The notes below the pieces were generated by a model. That model ran no database searches. It saw nothing but the letters and a program-made list of their open reading frames with translations, and was not told the origin of the DNA. A DNA stretch of 64,000 bases, taken from VXNF01 sp965116465. Its GTDB lineage: Bacteria; Actinomycetota; Acidimicrobiia; Acidimicrobiales; CATQHL01. This document shows positions 25,292 through 34,187 of this stretch, piece after piece (the stretch's first letter is position 1; each line of letters opens with the position of its first letter). The stretch lies in assembly GCA_965116465.1 (NCBI GenBank), contig OZ220687.1, forward strand, positions 992,001 through 1,056,000. Direction: 5' to 3'. The translations under genes were made by a program, and so were the position numbers.

Positions 25292-26533
25292 ATGAGAGTG
25301 ATCGGCGTCCGAGACGTCGAGCAGAACGCAGGGGGAGCCCTCCGCGTCACCGTCGGCGACGTCGTCACCCCGCTGGCACGGGATCGCGCCCGCGAGCTGA
25401 ACGTCCGCTTCATCGTCACGCCCAATTCAGGGGACAGCCCGGACTACATCGGCACCCCGGCGGCGGCCCTCGAGGAGCCCGCTCCGAACGGCGGGCAGGC
25501 TGCCAACGACCCGCCTGCCGGATCCCTCTACCGGCGAGGCGCCCCGGTCGTGAAGGCCCATCAGGACCCCGAGTCGGTTGTCTCCGGCTCGCACGGGGGC
25601 CCCGGCGGGCGCCTGACCGTCGTGGGAGCCGGACATGTGGGCGTCACGACCGCCATGCGCCTCGCCGAGTCCGACCTGTTCGGCGAGGTCGTGATGATCG
25701 ACACCGTGCCGGGTCTGGCGGAGGGCCTGGCGCTGGATCTCACCCACAGCGCCGGCCTGCAGCGATTCGGCACGGCGCTGCGGGGCACGAGCGATCCCGC
25801 GGAGGCCACCGGCGCCGACTACGTGGTCGTGACGGCGGGTCGACCCCGGCAGCCGGGCATGTCCCGCAGCGACCTGATCCGGGTGAACGCCGAGATCATC
25901 AGCGCCGTCTCCGCCGACATCAGGCGGCACTCGCCCGACGCCACGGTGCTGGTCGTCACCAACCCGTTGGACGAGATGACCGCCCTGGCCCAGCGCGAGA
26001 CCGGTTTCGAGCCCGAGCGGGTTCTGGGCATGGCCGGGGTACTGGACGCCGCCCGCTTCTGCGCCCTCGTCGCCCTCGCCACCGGCCGGCGGGCCGAAGA
26101 GGTCTCGGCGCTGGCCCTCGGCAGTCACGGCAACGAGATGGTGATACCCCTCAGCCAGGCCCGCGTCGCCGGCCGGCCGATCGCCTCGGTCCTCGACGAG
26201 GCCACCCTGGAGCAGATCGTTGAGCGCACCCGGAACTCGGGCGCCGAGGTTGTCGGGTTGCTGAAGACGGGCAGCGCCTACTACGCCCCCGCGGCCTCGG
26301 TGGCCAGGATGATCAGCGCCATGGTCCAGGGCAGCGACGAGGTGCTCGGCGCCTGCGTGCAGGCGGACGGAACCTTCGGCATCAGCGGCACCTACCTCGG
26401 CCTTCCGGTCCGTCTGGATTCCGGTGGGGTCGCCGAGATCGTGAACCTCGACCTCGCCGCCTCCGAACTCTCCGAACTCCACACCGCCGCACAGAGGATC
26501 GCAGAACGGTTCAGTGAACTGGCAGGCGTCTGA
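25292..26533 (+). CDS. Malate/lactate dehydrogenase with BMC-type N-terminal extension
   Basis: A 413-residue protein, about 100 longer than usual malate/lactate dehydrogenases. The extension has a short conserved segment MRVIGVRDVE, DVVTPLARDRARELNV, FIVTP, like segments at the N-terminus of several BMC-associated proteins (EutQ-like), then a disordered Pro/Gly linker (45-105). The enzyme domain starts at RLTVVGAGHVGVTTAMRLAE (NAD-binding), with VVVTAGRPRQPGMSRSDL, VVTNPLDEMTALA and catalytic His279 in GSHGNEM. It probably recycles NADH from the aldehyde dehydrogenase by reducing a 2-keto acid. The linker and N-terminal segment may anchor it in the shell. It ends in TGATG, overlapping the next gene by one base. 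Confidence 0.85.
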   Translation: MRVIGVRDVEQNAGGALRVTVGDVVTPLARDRARELNVRFIVTPNSGDSPDYIGTPAAALEEPAPNGGQAANDPPAGSLYRRGAPVVKAHQDPESVVSGSHGGPGGRLTVVGAGHVGVTTAMRLAESDLFGEVVMIDTVPGLAEGLALDLTHSAGLQRFGTALRGTSDPAEATGADYVVVTAGRPRQPGMSRSDLIRVNAEIISAVSADIRRHSPDATVLVVTNPLDEMTALAQRETGFEPERVLGMAGVLDAARFCALVALATGRRAEEVSALALGSHGNEMVIPLSQARVAGRPIASVLDEATLEQIVERTRNSGAEVVGLLKTGSAYYAPAASVARMISAMVQGSDEVLGACVQADGTFGISGTYLGLPVRLDSGGVAEIVNLDLAASELSELHTAAQRIAERFSELAGV

Positions 26534-27567
26534 TGCGCGCCGTCGTCTTCGATTCTCCCGGCAAGGTGGCCCTCGCCGACGTCCCGGAGCCTCGCATCGA
26601 GGACCCCACCGATGCCCTGGTGGACATCGAGGTCAGCGCCATCTGCGGGACCGACCTGCATGCCCTTGGTGGGATTCCCGGCATCCCGCCCGGCACGACG
26701 CTGGGTCACGAGTTCGTCGGCGAGATCGTCGCCGTCGGCTCGGCGGTGCGGGACCGCAAGGTCGGGGAGCTGGTCAACGCGAGTGACTTCACGGCCTGCG
26801 GGCGCTGCTGGTGGTGCCGCAACGGCGATCACTGGGAGTGCGATGACCGCGGCTTCTTCGGCTTCGGTTCGGTGTTCGGTGAGCCACTGCCGGGAGCGCA
26901 GGCGGAGCTGATCCGCGTGCCCCACGCCGATTCGGTGCTCTGCCCGATTCCCGAGCACTGCACACCTGAGGCCGCCGTGTTCGTGGGCGACACGCTGGCC
27001 TGCGGTTTCGCAGCCGCCGAGCGTGGGGAGTTGCTGCCCGGTGAGACCGTGGCCATCGTGGGCGGGGGCACCGTGGGGCAGATGGCCAGCCTGGCGTGCC
27101 AGATCATCGGCGCGGCGACCGTTGTCGTCACCGACCGCCTCCCCGCACGCCGGCAGGTGGCAGCCGACAACGGAGCGATTCCCGCCTCACCCGAAGAGGC
27201 CGAGGGGATCATCGCCGAGCTGACCGGCGGGCGCGGCGCGGATGTCGCCATCGATGCGGTCGGCGGCCCGGTGCCGCTGGGGGCGGCCTGCGACCTGGTG
27301 CGGCGTCGCGGCAGGATCGTCTCGGTGGGGGCCCACTTCGATGCGACGTTCCCCTACCCGATCGCCAGGGCGTTCGCCGACGAACTGACTCTCACGTGCG
27401 CGATCGGGGACTCCATCAGGCTGCGCGACCGGATCTTCCCATTGCTGGCCGCCGGGGTGCTCGATCCGACCGTCGTCGTGACCGGCATGGTCTCGCTCGA
27501 CGAGGCGCCCGAGGCGTACGAGCGGATGGCCGCCCACGAAGAACTCAAGGTGCTGATCCGCCCCTGA
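26533..27567 (+). CDS. Zinc-dependent alcohol dehydrogenase (MDR family)
   Basis: A 344-residue medium-chain dehydrogenase. The catalytic zinc ligands are in ICGTDLHALGG and GHEFVGEIVAVG, the structural zinc site is CGRCWWCRNGDHWEC, and the Rossmann motif is VAIVGGGTVGQMASLACQ. In a metabolosome this would reduce the aldehyde to alcohol and regenerate NAD+, or instead oxidise the starting alcohol to the aldehyde, serving as the missing entry enzyme. It is the last gene of the rightward operon, translationally coupled to the malate/lactate dehydrogenase and convergent with the envelope gene at 27593. Confidence 0.9.
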   Translation: MRAVVFDSPGKVALADVPEPRIEDPTDALVDIEVSAICGTDLHALGGIPGIPPGTTLGHEFVGEIVAVGSAVRDRKVGELVNASDFTACGRCWWCRNGDHWECDDRGFFGFGSVFGEPLPGAQAELIRVPHADSVLCPIPEHCTPEAAVFVGDTLACGFAAAERGELLPGETVAIVGGGTVGQMASLACQIIGAATVVVTDRLPARRQVAADNGAIPASPEEAEGIIAELTGGRGADVAIDAVGGPVPLGAACDLVRRRGRIVSVGAHFDATFPYPIARAFADELTLTCAIGDSIRLRDRIFPLLAAGVLDPTVVVTGMVSLDEAPEAYERMAAHEELKVLIRP

Positions 27568-27592
27568 GGGCGCCGGGGGCGACCCGGCCCCG

Positions 27593-28786
27593 CTACGGGG
27601 TGAGGCTGCCGATCGACTCGCTGAGGATGTGCGTGTACTTCAGGATCGTCACGCACACCACGATGACGATGCCGCCCAGCCCGATCGTCGCCAGGCTGAC
27701 CCGCGGCACCGTCAGCAACCGGGGACGCCCGGCCGGCCGCTGGGGCTTCTTGGGCTCTGCTGCCCAGCGGCGCCTGCCTCGCATCCCGGCCCACCTGTCG
27801 CGGCGCGCCGCCCCCCCGGCGGACCGGCGGGCAGCCCGGCTGAGCGGGATGAGCAGCAGCGTCATGGCCGAGTACATGGCGATCTTGAGGTACAGCGAGA
27901 TCGTGTAGGGCTGCGCGTATGGGAGCGTGAACAGGGCCCGCGCCTGGCTCGCCGACAGCGGCGGCGGGTACGCCACCAGGAAGTTGAGGTTCAGGATGCC
28001 CGTCAGCCACATGATGAAGGTCACCGCTATCGCGCCTCGCACCAGCCTGTTCACGTTCCGCTCCAGGTAGTCGTTGGTGCGGACGGAGAACCACTTGGCG
28101 CGGTTCGGGGAGCTGATGCACGCCAGCGCCAGCGCCACGGCGAACCACAGCACGCCGAAGATCGAGTGAACCGTCAGGAGGATGACCTCGCCCGGATTCG
28201 CCGAGGGCAACTCCCTGACCTCCCCGAACTCCGCCGCGCTGAGCAGGGTTGCCGCATCGGTCACGTTGATGGTCAACTCGGCGTGGCCGAGAGAAGTGGG
28301 CACCTCGCTCTCGGCTTCGTCGATCGGGTCGAACACGTTCACGACGACGGTCCACTGGCCCGGTGCGGGGACGATCACCGTGCCCTTGTATTCGCCGACC
28401 GGCGCGGTCTCGGGGTAGTTGAGATACGGGTAGCTGAACCCGTAGATGGTGGTGCCCCGGCGGCCGGCGGCGTCGGTCAGGCCGGCGAGGACGACGTAGT
28501 CCAGACCCACCGGTTCGTTCGTGCCGGGGTGGAGCAGGCGCGCGATCATCGGAACGAAATTCGGCGACAGCGCGTCGTAGCCGACCGGGTCCTCCTCCAG
28601 GACCACCGTGACCGGAAAGCGAGGTTCGTAATGGCCGCCGATGCCGCGGTTCACGTCGTCGTCCTGGGCGGCCGCGCCGCCGGTGACACCGAAGGTCAGC
28701 AGGATCAGCAGAGCCGCGCCGGCGAGGACGCGGAGCCTCCTGCGGACCGAGTCGGGGATGCCCGCCTCGCCGAGGAACCAGGTCAT
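27593..28786 (-). CDS. Membrane protein with extracellular YtkA/FixH-like domain
   Basis: A 397-residue protein. Residues about 20-41 are a signal or first membrane segment; an extracellular beta domain follows (45-180) with APGQWTVVVNVFDPIDE, like YtkA/FixH domains. About four further membrane segments follow: VILLTVHSIFGVLWFAVALA, GAIAVTFIMWLTGILNLNFL, YTISLYLKIAMYSAMTLLLI, and a final one near VSLATIGLGGIVIVVCVTIL. The topology recalls CopD-like membrane proteins. A role in copper or redox-envelope physiology is possible but not shown. The start overlaps the upstream gene stop by four bases. Confidence 0.6.
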   Translation of the reverse strand: MTWFLGEAGIPDSVRRRLRVLAGAALLILLTFGVTGGAAAQDDDVNRGIGGHYEPRFPVTVVLEEDPVGYDALSPNFVPMIARLLHPGTNEPVGLDYVVLAGLTDAAGRRGTTIYGFSYPYLNYPETAPVGEYKGTVIVPAPGQWTVVVNVFDPIDEAESEVPTSLGHAELTINVTDAATLLSAAEFGEVRELPSANPGEVILLTVHSIFGVLWFAVALALACISSPNRAKWFSVRTNDYLERNVNRLVRGAIAVTFIMWLTGILNLNFLVAYPPPLSASQARALFTLPYAQPYTISLYLKIAMYSAMTLLLIPLSRAARRSAGGAARRDRWAGMRGRRRWAAEPKKPQRPAGRPRLLTVPRVSLATIGLGGIVIVVCVTILKYTHILSESIGSLTP

Positions 28787-29493
28787 CGTCCACCCCGATC
28801 GCTCGCCGGATCGCCAACGGTTGCCGACACGTCCGAGTCGTCGCCCGCGGGGCCCTCACCCGCATCCGCCCCATCGTCCAGAACCAGCCGGCGGCGGCGC
28901 AGCACGAACAGGAGGATGACCGCCACGGCGCAGATCGGCAGCACGATCGCCAGGGTGGTCGTCGCCCCCGATCCCCCGTCCTCCGACACCACGAGCCGGC
29001 CGGCCGCGTCGATCTCCAAGGTCTGGCGATGGGCCGACTCGATGGCCGGGAGTGAGGATGTGCCCTGGTGGGTGGCCACCAGAATCTCCCAGCGCCCGGG
29101 CCCCAGCGGGAGCGTGCCCGAGTAGACGGCGAACTCCGACTCCTGCAACTCGACGGGCCCCACCTGCTCGCCGCCCCCGGTGGCCGTGACCCTCGCACCG
29201 AAGCCGGAGACCGACTCGCCGGATTCCCGCTCGATGAGCCGGACCGTCACCACAACGCCGTCGGGTGAGTCCCGGAAGTCCACCGTGGACGCCCACAACT
29301 GCACCTCGCCGGTGAAGTGGTGCGCCAGCGCCGGCGAGACGAGCAGGGCGGACGACGCCAGCGTCGCCGCGGCGAGCGCCACGAGACGACCGAGCCCGAC
29401 CCTCCGGCCGGCACGCGCGCCCCCGGTGGCGAGGCGGCTAGGCCGGCACCCGGTCCGGACCGTCGTCCCGCTCGTCCGGGTCGTCCCTGTCAT
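28783..29493 (-). CDS. Secreted, membrane-anchored YtkA/FixH-like protein
   Basis: A 236-residue protein with a long basic n-region, a signal segment (LVALAAATLASSALLVSPALA), an extracellular beta domain (HHFTGEVQLWASTVDFRDS, YSGTLPLGPGRWEILVATH), a C-terminal membrane helix (TTLAIVLPICAVAVILLFVL), then RRRR and an acidic tail. Domain order matches YtkA-type proteins next to copper or cytochrome genes. The only ATG overlaps the preceding lipoprotein gene by 56 bases, so a shorter N-terminus from a downstream GTG is possible. Confidence 0.55.
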   Translation of the reverse strand: MTGTTRTSGTTVRTGCRPSRLATGGARAGRRVGLGRLVALAAATLASSALLVSPALAHHFTGEVQLWASTVDFRDSPDGVVVTVRLIERESGESVSGFGARVTATGGGEQVGPVELQESEFAVYSGTLPLGPGRWEILVATHQGTSSLPAIESAHRQTLEIDAAGRLVVSEDGGSGATTTLAIVLPICAVAVILLFVLRRRRLVLDDGADAGEGPAGDDSDVSATVGDPASDRGGR

Positions 29494-30460
29494 CGCCCCC
29501 CTGTCTCGATGCTCGCACAGTTCCCGACTGCGCGTTCCAGCGCCCGTAGAACTCGTGGACCTCCACGTCCGCCCGCGTCAGCCGTTGCTGGAACCAGTCG
29601 TCGAAGAGCCGCTGCCGCTCCTGGTCCTCCAGAACCCCCAGTATCTCGAGCCTCGCCATGTCGTAGGGCGTCTCGCCGATCGCCTCCCGGGTCTCCACGA
29701 AGAACAGCAACCAGCCGATGGAGGCCTGGATCGGCTCGCTGACCTCTCCCGGACCCAGCGAGCCGATCGCCTCCAGGATGTCCGGCGGCAGCGGGCTCGT
29801 GGAGGTGACGACGCCCATACTGCCCGACTCGAGCGCGCCGAGGGTCTGCGCCGTCTCGAGGAACGACGCTCCCTCCCGAGTGGCGCTGCGAAGTTGCTCG
29901 GCGGCGGCGAGCGAACCGAAGAACGCGGTGTGCACCGTCGCCGACCAGCCGGACTCGTAGCGGTAGGACTCCTGCTCGTAGATCCGCCTCACCTCGTCCT
30001 CGGCGATGGCAACCTCCGGGAACAGGGCGATTGCGACGCGCCGGGAGATGTCCCCCGCTCGCTCCGCCACGCGCAGGTCGTCGGCGGTCAGGTTGGACCG
30101 GGCGAAGTCCTCCGGCGAGACGGACTGGAGAGCCAACTCGAGCTCGGGATCGATCTCCACCTCCAGGTCGAACTCCCCCGCGACGATCTCCAGCATCGTG
30201 AGGCGGATGAGATAGTTGAGCACGAACCGTTGCGCCACCGGCCGCTCGAGAGGTGGGATCGTCGAGCCTGTCTGCCCACTCGTGGCGGGCGCCGCCAGGT
30301 AGCGATCGGTCAGCGCGTTCACCTCGATGGCGGAGATCTCCTGCCCGTTGACGACCGCGGCGACCTCCGGCGGACCCGTCTCCTCCTCCCCGCCGCAGGA
30401 AGCGGCCAGCAGCGCCACCGCGACGACGACCGGCACGAAACCCGGTAGCAGGCGCCTCAT
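29438..30460 (-). CDS. PpiC/SurA-like peptidyl-prolyl isomerase lipoprotein
   Basis: A 340-residue lipoprotein: basic n-region, hydrophobic core, lipobox LLAASC (Cys22), then GGEEE. The layout is that of SurA/PrsA: N-terminal chaperone helices beginning VAAVVNGQEISAIEVNALTD, a parvulin-like middle domain (ATVHTAFFGSLAAAEQLRSA, GALESGSMGVVTST, LGPGEVSEPIQASIGWLLFFVE), and a closing helix. It probably helps fold exported proteins of this operon. The ATG at 30460 overlaps the DUF4340 stop (ATGA) and fits the signal better than an upstream start at 30493. Confidence 0.75.
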   Translation of the reverse strand: MRRLLPGFVPVVVAVALLAASCGGEEETGPPEVAAVVNGQEISAIEVNALTDRYLAAPATSGQTGSTIPPLERPVAQRFVLNYLIRLTMLEIVAGEFDLEVEIDPELELALQSVSPEDFARSNLTADDLRVAERAGDISRRVAIALFPEVAIAEDEVRRIYEQESYRYESGWSATVHTAFFGSLAAAEQLRSATREGASFLETAQTLGALESGSMGVVTSTSPLPPDILEAIGSLGPGEVSEPIQASIGWLLFFVETREAIGETPYDMARLEILGVLEDQERQRLFDDWFQQRLTRADVEVHEFYGRWNAQSGTVRASRQGGDDRDDPDERDDGPDRVPA

Positions 30461-31110
30461 CGGCCTTCGTGGTCCAGCACCTGAGCGAGCCACGGGTTGA
30501 GTGCCTCCTCCTCGACGGTCACCAGTTGCAACTCGTTGAGCGCCTCTGCGAACCGCGGATCGATGCCGCGGTCGATCTTCTCCCCCACGGCGACCGACTT
30601 CAAGCTGTCTATCACCTTCGGAATGACCGTGTAGACGTGCGGGTCACCGTCGAGCCGCGCGTAGTGACCGCCGCCGCTGAACGTCTCGTCCCCGAAGCTG
30701 ACCCGCCACCGGTCCCCGGCCGCTGTGTGCACGCTCACCCCCAGAACCGAGTCGCGCAACCCGAACGCCGGGTCGTCGCCGTTCACCGCCAACCGGCGGT
30801 AGGAACGGAGCGGGAAGAGCACGCGCTCCACGTCCGACATCAGAGACTGGATGACCGGGTCGGCGTCCGCGGTGGTCCAGCGCCCCGGTCCGATCCGGGC
30901 CACCTCCACGGTGCGGCCCTCGAACTCGACGGCCAGGCTGTCGACCTCCTCGGACCTCAGGGGCACGACCTCCCAGACCGTCTGCGATTCCTCGGAGAGT
31001 TGCCCCTGGAGTTCCCGGTACTCGGCGATCTGGTCCACGTCGGAGCAGCCGACCGCCACGAGCGCCAGCGCGCTCAGAGCGGTGCACATCCTCCGGACCC
31101 TGCGACTCAT
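30457..31110 (-). CDS. DUF4340 lipoprotein
   Basis: A 217-residue lipoprotein (lipobox VAVGC, Cys22). The body matches DUF4340: VWEVVPLRSEEVDSLAVEFE, ARIGPGRWTTADADPVIQSL, FGLRDSVLGVSVHTAAGDRW, and HVYTVIPKVIDSLKS. DUF4340 proteins recurrently follow Gld-type ABC exporter genes; the function is not known. The ATG at 31110 overlaps the fused permease stop by four bases; the frame is open upstream but non-coding in character. Confidence 0.8.
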   Translation of the reverse strand: MSRRVRRMCTALSALALVAVGCSDVDQIAEYRELQGQLSEESQTVWEVVPLRSEEVDSLAVEFEGRTVEVARIGPGRWTTADADPVIQSLMSDVERVLFPLRSYRRLAVNGDDPAFGLRDSVLGVSVHTAAGDRWRVSFGDETFSGGGHYARLDGDPHVYTVIPKVIDSLKSVAVGEKIDRGIDPRFAEALNELQLVTVEEEALNPWLAQVLDHEGR

Positions 31111-33146
31111 CCTCGGCGCGACCTCCGCAGGGTGAGCAACAGGAGGGCGAATGCCGCCGCAGCCGGGAACACGATCGCATTCCGGATGTACTCGCCGCGA
31201 TCGTTCTCGGTCAGGACGAGGCGCGGCACACCCCGCACCGGGCGCATGGCGCTGATGAGATCGTCCTGCCGGGCGACCCAGGCGACCAGTCGCGCCGAGA
31301 ACTCCCCGTTGCCGAGCCGGTCGAAGTAGCCGTTGGCAGCGATCTCGACGGTACCGACGACCCCGATGCGCGTCCGAGCGATCTCGAGATCGCCGATCTC
31401 CCCCTCGACACTGCTCCAGTCCGTGATGAGGCCGAGCACGAACGGGCCCTGGGTACCGTCTTCGAGCGAACTCCACGAGCTCGAGGTCACGAGTGGCGAG
31501 ATCCACGCCTGATCCTCGAACGCCAGGCCGACGAGCGCGGACTCGACCGGCTGCGCGGCCACGAGGAGCAGCGGAATGTTGTCGCGCGTCAGCGACACCG
31601 TCACCGGGCTGGCACTGGGGTACCGGTACGCAACGATCGCCCCGGGGTCATCCTTGAGCGAGCTCCGGTCCGACACGGTCGCCTGGCGAACCGCCACCCC
31701 CCACGGGCGGAGCAGATCATTGAGTTGAGCCGTGGCGGGAGCGCCGGCGGAGTCGGCGAAGACGATGAGGCGCCCGTTGGCATCGGCGAAGCGCCGCAAC
31801 AGTTCGATCTCCTGGGGCAGGAACTGCACGCGTGCGCCGGCGATCACCACGACCGAGCAGGTGCCGAGCCGCTCGACCCCGCCGACGGCGCCCAGCGCCA
31901 GCGGCTCCACCCTGAAACCCAGCTGGCGGAGTTCCACGGCGAACTGCGCGAATCCGCCCGGGAGGATGTCCTCGGTGTCACGCTCGCCGTGCCCCACGGT
32001 GAAACACACCACCGGCGGGTCGATCCGTGCCAACCGCTGCAGCGCGCTCGTGACCTCGATCTCCAGGATGTCGTCCACGAGCTCCCGCCGCCCGTCCATC
32101 TCGACCATCATCTGCCCGTAGGTCTTGGCCCCGACCGCCTTGGTGAGGGCGGGTTGGGCGTCGGGGTCGATGAACTCCAGCCTGATGTTGTCGTTCTCCA
32201 GCTGGTAGCGCCGGATCAGGGAACGCATCTCGACCTGCTGCGCCGAGCCCGGCTCCACGAATCCGTAGACCGTCGTGGGCAGGTTGACGTTGTTCAGGAC
32301 GAAGCGTGAGTGGTCGGTGAGCGTGAACCGCTTCTCGGGGGTCAGGTCCACCTGTCCCTTGGCCACGATCGAGGCGCCCCCGACGCCGGCGGTCACGAGC
32401 AGGCCCAGCAGGACTCCGGCGAAACGGCCGCGGACCGCACCCTCGAAAGACCGCGGGCGCGGCTCCTTCAGCCACAGCACGGCCAGGCACAACCCGAGGC
32501 TCATGCCCGCCACGAAGTAGAGCCCGTCGCCGAGATCGAGCAGGCCGCGCCCGCTGTTGGCGATGTGATTGGTCGGCGCCACGTAGGAGATGACGCCCTC
32601 GAACCGGCCGCCCAGCCAGCCGGGCACGAAATCCAGCACCCACAGGGCGATCAGGACGCCGAACCCCACGAACGCAGCCGTCGCCGGCGAACGTGAGCGG
32701 GCCGAGATGGCCAGGGCGATGGCGTTGAACATCAGCAGGAGCATCAGGAGCCCGATGAATCCCGCGCCGCTCTTGCCGATCTCGACGTCCACCTCCCTGT
32801 TCAAGAGCCAGACGTAGAGCCAGACGACGCTGACGATCAGCCAGGTCAGGAGCGTGTTCGCAACGAACTTCGAGATGACCAACCACCAGCGGGACGTGGG
32901 CCAGGACAGGGTGATGTCCAGAGCGCCCGTGCGGCGCTCCTCCGCGAAGGAGCGCATCGCCACGATCGGTGCGAGAACGACGAGGGTCGTCTCGATGTTG
33001 GAGTAGTAGCCCTCCAGGTCGGCGAGCCCGCGGCTGAAGAGGAGCACGACGAAGAAGATCCCCGAGAAGACGACGTAGCCGGTCACCATCGCCCAGGTGA
33101 CGGGCGAGATGAGGAGTGCTCTCAACTCGTTGCGCAGACTCGTCAT
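31107..33146 (-). CDS. Fused ABC-2 permease and GldG-type extracytoplasmic protein
   Basis: A 679-residue fusion. Residues 1-240 form an ABC-2 permease with six membrane segments (WAMVTGYVVFSGIFFVVLLF, GFIGLLMLLLMFNAIALAIS and others), like GldF. Residues 245-640 are a GldG-like soluble domain after one more membrane segment, with YGFVEPGSAQQVEMRSLIRR, IRLEFIDPDAQPALTKAVGA, VVCFTVGHGERDTEDI and VVVIAGARVQFLPQEI. A final helix near FPAAAAFALLLLTLRR ends the protein. GldF and GldG are usually separate. With the ATPase 13 bases upstream it makes an exporter of unknown cargo. Confidence 0.82.
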   Translation of the reverse strand: MTSLRNELRALLISPVTWAMVTGYVVFSGIFFVVLLFSRGLADLEGYYSNIETTLVVLAPIVAMRSFAEERRTGALDITLSWPTSRWWLVISKFVANTLLTWLIVSVVWLYVWLLNREVDVEIGKSGAGFIGLLMLLLMFNAIALAISARSRSPATAAFVGFGVLIALWVLDFVPGWLGGRFEGVISYVAPTNHIANSGRGLLDLGDGLYFVAGMSLGLCLAVLWLKEPRPRSFEGAVRGRFAGVLLGLLVTAGVGGASIVAKGQVDLTPEKRFTLTDHSRFVLNNVNLPTTVYGFVEPGSAQQVEMRSLIRRYQLENDNIRLEFIDPDAQPALTKAVGAKTYGQMMVEMDGRRELVDDILEIEVTSALQRLARIDPPVVCFTVGHGERDTEDILPGGFAQFAVELRQLGFRVEPLALGAVGGVERLGTCSVVVIAGARVQFLPQEIELLRRFADANGRLIVFADSAGAPATAQLNDLLRPWGVAVRQATVSDRSSLKDDPGAIVAYRYPSASPVTVSLTRDNIPLLLVAAQPVESALVGLAFEDQAWISPLVTSSSWSSLEDGTQGPFVLGLITDWSSVEGEIGDLEIARTRIGVVGTVEIAANGYFDRLGNGEFSARLVAWVARQDDLISAMRPVRGVPRLVLTENDRGEYIRNAIVFPAAAAFALLLLTLRRSRRG

Positions 33147-33159
33147 GCCGGAACCGCTG

Positions 33160-34128
33160 TCACTCCGGAGAGGGATCCGCTTGAGTGATCCCGGCACGCT
33201 CGAAAGCGGCGCCGATGAGATCGGTCAGGGGTTCGAGATGCGCCACCGACCAGCCTTGGGCGATCGTGGCCTGCACGAGCGCTCTGACCGATTGGGGATC
33301 CTCCGCGTCGATGACGAGGTTGTTGCTGGTGCCGCTCCCGGCCTGGTAGACGATCGACGCACCGACCGAGGTCACCTGTCGCCTGAGTTCGTCGAGAGTC
33401 GGCCCCAGCACGCCTATCCGCCAGCGCCGCGCCACCCGGCCGCTCAACTCGGCGCCGATCAGGGAGCCGTCGTAGACCAGATGACCCTCCGAGACCACCA
33501 GGACACGATCGCAGAGGATCCGCGCCTCGGGAATCATGTGTGTGGAGAGCAGGATGGTGTGCTCGGAGGCGTACCCGGTCAGGACGTCGCGGAAGTCCCA
33601 GATGTGGAGCGGGTCGATGCCGGCCAGAGGCTCGTCGAGGACGAGCACCGGCGGCCTGCCCACCAGGGCCTGTGCCAGGCCCACCCGCTGCCGGTAGCCC
33701 TTGGAGAGGTTCCCCACCAGCCGCTTGGCGACCGGCTTGAGGTCCAGATGGTCCAGCGCCACCTCCACGGCGTCCGCGCGCTCGGCCCTGGGCACCTTCT
33801 TCATGTGCGCCGCGTACTCCAGATAGCTCGTGACGCGCAGGTCGTTGGGAAAGGCGGCACGTTCGGGGAGGTAGCCGATCTTCGAACGGGCGAGTTGCGG
33901 GTCGAGGCGGCAGTTCACCCCGCCGACGGCGATGTCCCCCTCGTTCCAGTCGATGAGACCGCTGATGCAGCGGATGATCGTCGACTTGCCGGCCCCGTTC
34001 GGGCCCAGGAGCGCGGTGACGCCCTTGCCGAGTCGGAACGAGACGTTCTGTACGGCGGGTCTATTGCCGTACAGCTTGGTCAGATTGCTGACCGTGACAT
34101 CTGGCTCTTGGACCGTCGACTCGTTCAT
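33160..34128 (-). CDS. ABC transporter ATPase (GldA/CcmA-like)
   Basis: A 322-residue ATP-binding subunit: Walker A LLGPNGAGKSTII, signature LSKGYRQRVGLAQ, Walker B PVLVLDEPLAGID, switch His in LLSTHMIPEA. The extra 90-residue C-terminus is typical of the Gld/Nos-type exporter ATPases. It energises the fused permease encoded 13 bases downstream. It begins an operon of six envelope genes reaching 27593 and starts 59 bases after livF, so read-through from the liv operon is possible. Confidence 0.9.
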   Translation of the reverse strand: MNESTVQEPDVTVSNLTKLYGNRPAVQNVSFRLGKGVTALLGPNGAGKSTIIRCISGLIDWNEGDIAVGGVNCRLDPQLARSKIGYLPERAAFPNDLRVTSYLEYAAHMKKVPRAERADAVEVALDHLDLKPVAKRLVGNLSKGYRQRVGLAQALVGRPPVLVLDEPLAGIDPLHIWDFRDVLTGYASEHTILLSTHMIPEARILCDRVLVVSEGHLVYDGSLIGAELSGRVARRWRIGVLGPTLDELRRQVTSVGASIVYQAGSGTSNNLVIDAEDPQSVRALVQATIAQGWSVAHLEPLTDLIGAAFERAGITQADPSPE

Positions 34129-34187
34129 GATCGTTCACCGTGCACCCCCGCGGTTCGCGGCGCCTCAGCGGCCTGACCGCCTAGCCG

